Source of the DNA: Chloroflexia bacterium
Lineage (GTDB): Bacteria > Chloroflexota > Chloroflexia > Thermobaculales > Thermobaculaceae
Length of the DNA stretch: 7,079 nt
Direction of reading: 5' to 3'
Assembly (NCBI GenBank): GCA_013695265.1
Contig: JACDAU010000338.1
Location: forward strand, 1-7,079
Shown: piece after piece, positions 1 to 4,598 of the stretch
Position numbering within the stretch: the first letter of the stretch is position 1
How the letters are laid out: each line of letters begins with the position of its first letter
The notes under the pieces: generated by a model
Told to the model about the DNA's origin: nothing
Databases searched by the model: none
The model's input: the letters and a program-made list of their open reading frames with translations, nothing else
Made by a program: the position numbers and the translations under genes

Positions 1-241
1 GCCGTGTACAGACGCGCCGGAGAACCCGATACTTGAAACGAAGGGCGCAGCGGCTGGCCCCGGTCACCAGACAATCATCAAGGACCACGACGGCGACGCG
101 TGGATCGTGTACCACGCGTGGCCGCCAGATAGTATCGGGGTGGAGCCTCCGGGCCGCCTGCTCTGGATAGACCGCCTGCTCTGGACTGACGGCAAGCCCG
201 TCGTCCACGGGCCGACCTCCGACCCCCAGCCGGCGCCGTAG
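1..241 (+). CDS. Glycoside hydrolase family 43 protein, C-terminal end (partial)
   Basis: This is the 3' end of a gene that enters from the left edge. The first complete codon is at base 2 and the TAG stop is at 239-241, giving 79 visible residues. The visible protein contains GPGHQTII, then a DGDAWIVYHAW block, then RLLWIDRLLWTDGKPVV and GPTS. This order (GPGH, D-G-x-x-W-x-VYHAW, a I-D-R-L-x-W-x-D-G-x-P-V block, G-P-T/S-S) is the usual last part of the five-bladed beta-propeller of GH43 arabinanases, arabinofuranosidases and beta-xylosidases. Such enzymes cut arabinose- or xylose-containing plant polysaccharides or side chains. The catalytic acids lie upstream and cannot be seen, so substrate and activity are open, as is any signal peptide. 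The protein ends 13 residues after the GPTS motif starts, so no extra carbohydrate-binding module follows. It converges on the minus-strand operon ending at 810. Confidence 0.8.
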   Translation, partial: PCTDAPENPILETKGAAAGPGHQTIIKDHDGDAWIVYHAWPPDSIGVEPPGRLLWIDRLLWTDGKPVVHGPTSDPQPAP

Positions 242-393
242 TGCAGCGCGAGGGGTGTTCGTCTCTCACGGAGTGAGGAAGGCCACCTTCATACATTTTC
301 AGAGACGTTATGAACAACGTTTCTACAATACCGGCAATCCCTGCGACCTGTCTTGGGCGTGCGAGATCTGGGCAGGGTTGAAGGGAGATACGG

Positions 394-425
394 CTGTGGG
401 GACGTCATCTATGACATCCCCACGG
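394..425. repeat. Imperfect inverted repeat, 16-bp arms
   Basis: The arms 394-408 and 411-425 pair around a two-base centre (CT). The core GTGGGGACGTCAT pairs with ATGACATCCCCAC with one C/A mismatch, and one further T/G wobble lies near the outer end. The right arm contains the word TCATCTATGACATCCCC (405-421), which recurs exactly at 627-643. It lies two bases before a second, longer inverted repeat. It could be a protein-binding palindrome, a folded RNA element or a remnant of a mobile-element end. The pairing is seen directly; the role is not. Confidence 0.6.
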
Positions 426-427
426 GT

Positions 428-463
428 GTCAAGGCGGGCACAGGAACCTGTGCCCGCCTTGAC
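428..463. repeat. Perfect 17-bp inverted repeat, possible bidirectional terminator or dispersed palindrome
   Basis: Bases 428-444 (GTCAAGGCGGGCACAGG) are the exact reverse complement of 447-463, with AA between them. In RNA this gives a very stable GC-rich stem on either strand, with a loop of about four bases once the innermost pair opens. It lies between two convergent genes, where a bidirectional terminator would be useful, but no U-run follows on either side, so it is not a classic intrinsic terminator. GC-rich palindromes of this kind are often dispersed in many copies in environmental genomes. Whether this one is cannot be told from one window. Confidence 0.65.
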
Positions 464-626
464 GGATCTTCCACTGTATCGTCAGCCACCTGGCCGACGC
501 CGAGTTATCTCACGGCAGATCGCCGTATCGAGAACGCGCCCACGGAAAGGAGCGCGACGGCCGCGGCCAGTGCCGGCAGGACGAGGAGCAACATTAGCAG
601 GAGTGCACTTGGTACCGTAGCAAATT

Positions 627-643
627 TCATCTATGACATCCCC
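627..643. repeat. Second exact copy of the 17-bp word TCATCTATGACATCCCC
   Basis: This word matches 405-421 base for base, 222 bases apart and in the same orientation. Its reverse complement also matches 398-414 at 14 of 17 positions, because the first copy sits in a palindrome. The pair 398-414/627-643 could therefore be read as terminal inverted repeats of a 246-bp element. No flanking target-site duplication was found, so the mobile-element reading is weak. Confidence 0.5.
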
Positions 644-809
644 TTTCCTGGCGCGATGCGCTGCATCGACGCAATCAGCCGGAACGCCAACGCGCTGCGG
701 CGACGATGAGTAAACATCAAGTCCTTGCTCGGAACAATCTGGGGATACTCTGAAGATTATGGGGGATCCGCACGGCAAATCCAGAAGGTAGTGCTGCGCT
801 GCGCCCTCC

Positions 810-1661
810 CTAAAGGTCCCGGCGGCTAAAAACCAACGTGGACAGGCTGACTGCGGCCAGGGCGTAGCAGACGGCGTAGATGACCATCGGGGGGCTGGGC
901 TGCGCGGAGGCGGTGAACGGTGTCTGGATTACCTGCACCGAGAGGTCGCCGGAGCGTTGCAAAAGCGATGACGCGAGCCGCCAGACCGCGTCGCTGGGGA
1001 TGACAAGGCTCGTAATCACGCCGATGTTCGTGAGTGTTTCGTTCTGCAGAAAGCGGCCTATCTGCTCTACCACGCCCCCCATCAGCGCCACGCCGTATAA
1101 CATGAAGACGATGATTCCGTTTGTGAGGCTTGAGAAGAACGTGCTGCCCAAGACGGTCAAGGAGAGGAGCAGCAGGCTGACGAGCACGACAAGGGCGGAG
1201 CTGAGCACCATATTAGGTGGAACGAACCCACCAATGAAGCGTGAGACGAGAAGCACGGAGAGGCACATCAGCGTTACGTACACCGTGAGCATCACAGCAT
1301 ATCCGAGCCACTTGCCGACAACGATATGCCACCGGCGAACGGGCTTCGGCACAATCGCGTGGAAGGTGCCGCCGTCAACCTCCCCGGCAACGCTGCCAAC
1401 GGAGGCGAAGATCGCCATTACGCCACTCAGGAAGTTGACGGTGTAGAACCCAAGTTGCACCATCACGCTCGCAAAGACCGGGAAATCGATCGGCGGCACG
1501 TCGCCCGTGGCCACTCGCTCACTAAAGTTGCTTTTCAGCGAGGAGAACCCGTACGCGTACATCCCCACAAAAAGCGCGGAGAGCAGCAGTACGCCGAGCA
1601 CCATCTTCTTGCGGATCGCCTCACGAAGCGTGAACCGGGCAAAGATCAGCACCGCGCTCAC
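810..1661 (-). CDS. ABC-2 type transporter permease
   Basis: This 283-residue integral membrane protein is the likely transmembrane partner of the ATPase encoded just upstream. Hydrophobic stretches suggest six membrane segments at about residues 21-38, 65-92, 117-142, 150-175, 180-200 and 258-278. Between segments 2 and 3 lies GEVDGGTFHAIVPKPVRRW followed by HIVVGKWLG. This matches the E-x-x-x-G-T-x-x-x-x-x-x-K-P-x-x-R-x-x-x-x-x-GK-x-x-G signature of ABC-2/NosY-like permeases, where the coupling region contacts the ATPase. The GTG start shares the bases GTGA with the ATPase stop (1658-1661). This 4-base overlap suggests translational coupling, and no strong separate ribosome-binding site is present. 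It is the last gene of the operon. The transported substrate is unknown: relatives export drugs, antibiotics or lipids, or act in copper-site maturation. None of these can be chosen from sequence alone. Confidence 0.9.
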   Translation of the reverse strand: MSAVLIFARFTLREAIRKKMVLGVLLLSALFVGMYAYGFSSLKSNFSERVATGDVPPIDFPVFASVMVQLGFYTVNFLSGVMAIFASVGSVAGEVDGGTFHAIVPKPVRRWHIVVGKWLGYAVMLTVYVTLMCLSVLLVSRFIGGFVPPNMVLSSALVVLVSLLLLSLTVLGSTFFSSLTNGIIVFMLYGVALMGGVVEQIGRFLQNETLTNIGVITSLVIPSDAVWRLASSLLQRSGDLSVQVIQTPFTASAQPSPPMVIYAVCYALAAVSLSTLVFSRRDL

Positions 1662-2707
1662 CGGTCACCGCCGATCTGCACGATCTCCACGAACAAGTCT
1701 TCGAGGGAACGCTGGCGCGGGACTAAAGCGTGAATCGCCGCCCCGTCGCGAACCAGTAGCTCCACTAGCCCTGGCACCGCGGAATCCGCAATCGAGAGCG
1801 AGAAACGACAATCCGCAATGACCGGATTTACCATCATCTGGAGGGAACTGCCCGTTTGCCGCGTTGCAGACGCTGGCAGCGCGTTCGTTTCCAGCACCGA
1901 GTAGCGGCGCTGGATCTCCGCGAGCAGCGTCTCCGAGACGTTCCGGGCATCCACCTCGACAACGTGGTCCCCGCTCAGGAGCTCGGTCGTCGTGCCCATC
2001 GCGGCCACACGCCCTTCCGTGACGATCGCGACCCGGTCGCACACGACCTCAACCTCACCGAGGAGGTGGGAGTTCAGGAACACGGTTACCCCACGGCTCT
2101 GTAGCGTGCGGATGATATCGCGCACATCGCGTCTGCCAAGCGGATCGAGCGCGCTGGTCGGCTCATCCAGAAACACAAGCTTTGGATCGGCAATCACCGC
2201 TTGCGCGATGCCGATGCGCTGCAACATCCCCTTCGAGAACGTGCGCAGGCGGCTCTCGGCGCGCCCCTCCAGCCCAACAAGGTTCAGCGCGCCAGGGATG
2301 CGCTCCCGCCGCTCGGCGCGCGAGAGGCCATACAGCGATCCGTGAAAGTCGAGGAACTCCGCTGCGCGTAGCCACTCATGGAACCGGAACTGCTCCGGCA
2401 AGAAGCCGATGCGTCGGCGCGCTTCGGGGTCACCGAGCGCCCGCCCAAGCACACTCAGACGCCCGGCGGTTGGGCGGACCAGACCGTTGAGCATCTTGAT
2501 CGTCGTTGTCTTGCCCGCACCGTTCGGCCCGAGGAAGCCGAATACCTCTCCGTGTTCCACCTGGAGTGAGAGGCTCTCGACCGCCACCTTGTCGCCGTAT
2601 ACCTTGCGCAGGTTCTCGACGTAGATGGCAGGGCCAGCCTCGGTCGTCACAGCCACACCAGTGGAGGTGCGGCATCCCGTACCTCCACTATGCGCTGGTC
2701 CCTGCAC
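1658..2707 (-). CDS. ABC transporter ATP-binding protein (ABC-2 exporter type)
   Basis: This nucleotide-binding subunit would power the permease that follows. With the start used here the protein has 349 residues. Walker A GPNGAGKTT is at about 60-68, the Q-loop (FLPEQF) at about 106, and the signature, as FSKGM rather than LSGGQ, at about 157-161. Walker B LVFLDE is at 177-182, the D-loop SALD at 185-188 and the H-loop His at about 214. The FSKGM form is common in exporters with ABC-2 permeases. About 110 residues follow the nucleotide-binding domain, the usual extra C-terminal region of this group. The GTG at 2707 is chosen because GAGGT lies seven bases before it (2715-2719), 19 bases after the anti-sigma stop. 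GTG codons at 2656 and 2650 fit the family's N-terminus better (the conserved domain begins AIYVENLRKVYG) but lack a normally spaced ribosome-binding site. An upstream GTG at 2770 would overlap the preceding gene by 44 bases. The start is therefore uncertain; the function is not. Confidence 0.93.
   Translation of the reverse strand: MQGPAHSGGTGCRTSTGVAVTTEAGPAIYVENLRKVYGDKVAVESLSLQVEHGEVFGFLGPNGAGKTTTIKMLNGLVRPTAGRLSVLGRALGDPEARRRIGFLPEQFRFHEWLRAAEFLDFHGSLYGLSRAERRERIPGALNLVGLEGRAESRLRTFSKGMLQRIGIAQAVIADPKLVFLDEPTSALDPLGRRDVRDIIRTLQSRGVTVFLNSHLLGEVEVVCDRVAIVTEGRVAAMGTTTELLSGDHVVEVDARNVSETLLAEIQRRYSVLETNALPASATRQTGSSLQMMVNPVIADCRFSLSIADSAVPGLVELLVRDGAAIHALVPRQRSLEDLFVEIVQIGGDR
2660..2689 (-). 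other. RNA hairpin near the ATPase start, covering a GGAGGT
   Basis: Bases 2660-2672 pair with 2677-2689: thirteen pairs including one G/T wobble, around a four-base loop. In the operon transcript it lies about 40 bases after the anti-sigma stop. One arm carries GGAGGT and the loop region carries an ATG (2673-2675) in a different frame from the ATPase. If the ATPase starts at 2707 the hairpin is inside its first codons. If it starts at 2656 or 2650 the hairpin is in the leader and could hide the ribosome-binding site. No U-run follows, so it is not an intrinsic terminator. Confidence 0.5.
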
Positions 2708-2714
2708 AACTACG

Positions 2715-2719
2715 ACCTC
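2715..2719 (-). promoter_or_regulatory. Ribosome-binding site deciding the ATPase start
   Basis: On the minus strand this reads GAGGT, seven bases before the GTG at 2707. It is the only well-spaced site before any candidate ATPase start. A stronger GGAGGT (2681-2686) lies further downstream, but it sits in a hairpin and is 24 bases from the next in-frame GTG. Confidence 0.45.
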
Positions 2720-2726
2720 ACGAGGG

Positions 2727-3860
2727 TTAGGGGTACCGAACTGCGCGTGCGGCGTCGAGCGCCTGTGCACCGCTCATCTTGCCACCGATCGCGTACAGTG
2801 TTCCGTCACGCTGCCAGAGCACGCCGTTGTTCTCGCCCGTGGCATCGCCGATGAGGACGCCCTCGGACCCTTCGATCTTTACCTCGCGGCTTGTGCCGTT
2901 CGCGGGCACAGGGATGATCAGCGTCCTCTCCCAGTCTTCGATGGCCTGAACCTGCTCTCGGACGTTCGTAGGGATGCCGGGGATCACCAGAAAGTCCTGG
3001 CGTAGGTAGTCCATGTTCACACCATCAGGGATGGTGAGCTCGGGGCTCGGTCCCTGCGCGAACACGGCTCCGTCCTGCTCTGTGCCATAGCGGACGATCA
3101 CGCCGCGCTCGGCACTCAAGGTGAACGTTTTGCCGTCAATCTGCTGCGGGACGCGTACGCCCTGGACGCCAGTCTCGCGCACCTTCGCGGCGATCTTCTC
3201 CGTGTCGAAGGTGTAGCTGGCGCGGACTGGCTCGCTCACGAAGACCTCACCGCGGCTCTTGCCGGCAAGGCTGTTACCCACGTCCGCCAGGTCGGAGCCC
3301 ACGATCGCTTCCGCCGCGTCGAGCGAGGCAACTTGCTGGGGCTTTTCCGGCTGCAGCGGGCCGTTGTACGTGCCGAAGATGTTCGGGTCGGGCCGCCCAC
3401 CCGTCCGCGCGTGGTCCGCATCGTCGTGCATCTTCATCGGCATCTTCGACGCGTCTATCGTAATGACCGCGAACTTCTCGACGCGGAATACATTGAATAG
3501 CCCAACTGCCGCGGAGCGCACCGGCGCTATCGTCATCGCCACCAGGAGCGCAACGACTAGCGCCCCACCCACGAGTGCGGGGCGGTAGCTCCTCTTGCCG
3601 AATTCTGTCATTGCCTCGGTCCTTTCCGTGTTGCGTGTTTTTGCCTTGAACGTCTGAAGTGCGCCCGCTGGGTTCATCGCCGCGCTCGAATGCGCCTTGG
3701 GACTCAGCTCATCGAGCGTCGCGCGGGCGAGCCCGGCCGACTTCTTGATCCCGTCCCATCGATGCTGACACGAGGCGCACGCGGCGATGTGGCCGCGGAC
3801 CCGTGCTTCCGCTCCCGTTGTGCTCAACGCCCGAAGGTCACCATCCGATGGACACCTCAT
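2727..3860 (-). CDS. Transmembrane anti-sigma factor with zinc-finger N-terminus and DUF4367-like outer domain
   Basis: This 377-residue protein probably binds and silences the ECF sigma factor encoded directly upstream. The N-terminus has Cys3 and then H24-x3-C28-x2-C31 (HIAACASC), the zinc-binding anti-sigma (zf-HC2/ZAS) pattern, expected in the cytoplasm. A flexible stretch to about residue 90 leads to one membrane helix at about 95-113. About 260 residues then lie outside the membrane. The last 35 residues, with VLWQRDGTLYAIGG then a helix (QALDAARAV), resemble the end of DUF4367-type domains found in other anti-sigma-like proteins. The ATG start overlaps the sigma TGA as ATGA (3857-3860), with GGAGGT five bases upstream, a standard coupled sigma/anti-sigma arrangement. 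An internal ATG at 3611 (residue 84) also has a plausible ribosome-binding site and would give a form lacking the zinc finger. The signal sensed by the outer domain is unknown. Confidence 0.85.
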   Translation of the reverse strand: MRCPSDGDLRALSTTGAEARVRGHIAACASCQHRWDGIKKSAGLARATLDELSPKAHSSAAMNPAGALQTFKAKTRNTERTEAMTEFGKRSYRPALVGGALVVALLVAMTIAPVRSAAVGLFNVFRVEKFAVITIDASKMPMKMHDDADHARTGGRPDPNIFGTYNGPLQPEKPQQVASLDAAEAIVGSDLADVGNSLAGKSRGEVFVSEPVRASYTFDTEKIAAKVRETGVQGVRVPQQIDGKTFTLSAERGVIVRYGTEQDGAVFAQGPSPELTIPDGVNMDYLRQDFLVIPGIPTNVREQVQAIEDWERTLIIPVPANGTSREVKIEGSEGVLIGDATGENNGVLWQRDGTLYAIGGKMSGAQALDAARAVRYP

Positions 3861-4402
3861 GGGGCACCTCCAGATTCCTTGTACAGGTTAGCGAACTGCT
3901 GCTCCGCGCGCGCCAGAAGCGTTCCCACGGAACCCTTGCTCACGCCCAGCGTCTCCGCCAGCTCAGTGTATTCCAGCCCCTCGTGCCGCAGGAGCAGCAA
4001 TTGTGCATACAAGGGGCGCATCCGCCCCAGCAGCGCCCGCACTTGGCGCTGCTCGTCGTGCAGTTCCGTCGCCGACTCCGGGCTGAGTTCCGACTGCGTG
4101 CCCAGAAGTGCCTGCACCCGCCCGATCAAGCCGACCTGCCGACCTCGCGAGCGTAGCCGGTTCAGCCCTTCCCGCGTCGCGACTTTGTACAGCCACGCGC
4201 GATAGTTCGAGCCGGACCGCGGAGGCTTCGTGTGCAGCTTCAGGAACACCTCCTGCGCCGCATCTTCCGCCTCATCGCCGAGCATGCGGTACAGCAGCCG
4301 GTAGACTTCTGCCCAGTGCGCGAGGAAAAGGACGTCGAAATCCTCGGGGCGGTCTCCCGTAGTCCAGACTGCTTCGGTTATCGCCAATGCGCCAACCTCC
4401 AT
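3857..4402 (-). CDS. RNA polymerase ECF-type sigma factor
   Basis: This 181-residue protein has the two-domain form of extracytoplasmic-function (group 4) sigma factors. Sigma region 2 spans about residues 23-88: FLAHWAEVYRLLYRMLGDE, then the typical AEDAAQEVFLKLH, then NYRAWLYKVATREGLNRLRS. Sigma region 4 spans about 116-172, with a helix-turn-helix in YTELAETLGVSKGSVGTLLARAE that would read the -35 element. The open frame extends upstream to 4480, but the ATG at 4402 is chosen. It follows AGGAGAGGAGAG with a GGAG five bases away, and the extra 26 residues upstream have no family character. It is the first gene of the operon and overlaps its anti-sigma factor by four bases. Such sigma factors usually activate their own operon, so the exporter genes downstream are likely targets (inference). 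The ECF subgroup cannot be assigned by eye. Confidence 0.92.
   Translation of the reverse strand: MEVGALAITEAVWTTGDRPEDFDVLFLAHWAEVYRLLYRMLGDEAEDAAQEVFLKLHTKPPRSGSNYRAWLYKVATREGLNRLRSRGRQVGLIGRVQALLGTQSELSPESATELHDEQRQVRALLGRMRPLYAQLLLLRHEGLEYTELAETLGVSKGSVGTLLARAEQQFANLYKESGGAP
3866..3871 (-). promoter_or_regulatory. Ribosome-binding site of the anti-sigma gene
   Basis: GGAGGT on the minus strand, five bases before the ATG at 3860 and embedded in the last codons of the sigma gene. It supports this start and efficient coupled translation of sigma and anti-sigma. Confidence 0.75.
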
Positions 4403-4405
4403 GTG

Positions 4406-4417
4406 CTCTCCTCTCCT
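4406..4417 (-). promoter_or_regulatory. Ribosome-binding site that fixes the sigma factor start
   Basis: A purine-rich AGGAGAGGAGAG on the minus strand just before the ATG at 4402. Its nearest GGAG is five bases from the start codon. This supports the 181-residue product over the 26-residue-longer reading. Confidence 0.7.
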
Positions 4418-4440
4418 AATATAACACCGGCCCCGCGGGG
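4418..4440 (-). promoter_or_regulatory. Possible sigma-operon promoter with a 10-bp palindrome
   Basis: On the minus strand TATATT (4418-4423) could be a -10 element. No good -35 of either the housekeeping or the ECF (GGAAC-like) type sits at the right distance. A perfect palindrome CCCCGCGGGG (4431-4440) lies just upstream of TATATT, where a regulator could bind. If TATATT is the -10 site, the leader is only about ten bases and consists mainly of the ribosome-binding site. This is a weak call. Confidence 0.3.
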
Positions 4441-4545
4441 GATGTGACGGAGTGGGGGTCGCGTTCACCGGCGTCCCCATCTCTCACCGGAGGTTCTCGC
4501 CTTGAACAGACTCATCGCGGGAGCAAGCTTGCCGGCGACCAGTGT

Positions 4546-4574
4546 TTGCGCTCCTCAACCTTCCTCGCTACAAT
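4546..4574 (+). promoter_or_regulatory. Sigma70-like promoter of the BTAD regulator gene
   Basis: TTGCGC (4546-4551) and TACAAT (4569-4574) are separated by 17 bases. The -10 box matches TATAAT at five of six positions and the -35 box keeps TTG. Transcription would begin near 4581, leaving about 18 bases of leader that hold the ribosome-binding site GAGGGG (4586-4591). Position and spacing fit the GTG start at 4599 well. Confidence 0.55.
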
Positions 4575-4598
4575 GCGAGCCAACAGAGGGGTGAAAAT

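Larger units (their letters stand above)
242..809. other. Gene-poor region between convergent genes, with repeats
   Basis: About 570 bases separate the GH43 stop from the stop of the ABC permease. Open frames exist here (for example a 118-codon + frame at 353-709), but none has a good ribosome-binding site, a recognisable motif or protein-like composition. The region contains two adjacent inverted repeats at 394-425 and 428-463, and a second copy of a 17-bp word at 627-643. A weak AT-richer hairpin (301-309 with 316-324) follows the GH43 gene. No T-rich terminator tract, tRNA or clear promoter was seen. Confidence 0.6.

Noticed and set aside
301..324. Hairpin of nine pairs (301-309 with 316-324) downstream of the GH43 gene as a terminator
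   Set aside because: The stem is weak, contains a wobble and has no U-run; it may be chance.
654..668. Small perfect hairpin CGATGC/GCATCG
   Set aside because: Six pairs are easily found by chance in GC-rich DNA, and no other signal accompanies them.
353..709. 118-codon + frame in the gap after the GH43 gene
   Set aside because: It has no ribosome-binding site, is Arg/Ser/Ala-rich without motifs, and runs through the two palindromes and both 17-bp repeats. Best read as chance.
880..1446. 188-codon + frame opposite the ABC permease
   Set aside because: It is the antisense shadow of a clearly real membrane protein, with a protein composition typical of such shadows.
2430..2675. 81-codon minus-strand frame beginning with a good GGAGGT-ATG
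   Set aside because: The protein is an out-of-frame reading of the ATPase Walker A region with no family character. The start signal is kept as a finding, but not the gene.
3690..4205. 171-codon + frame opposite the anti-sigma and sigma genes
   Set aside because: It spans the junction of two recognised genes on the other strand and shows no motif.
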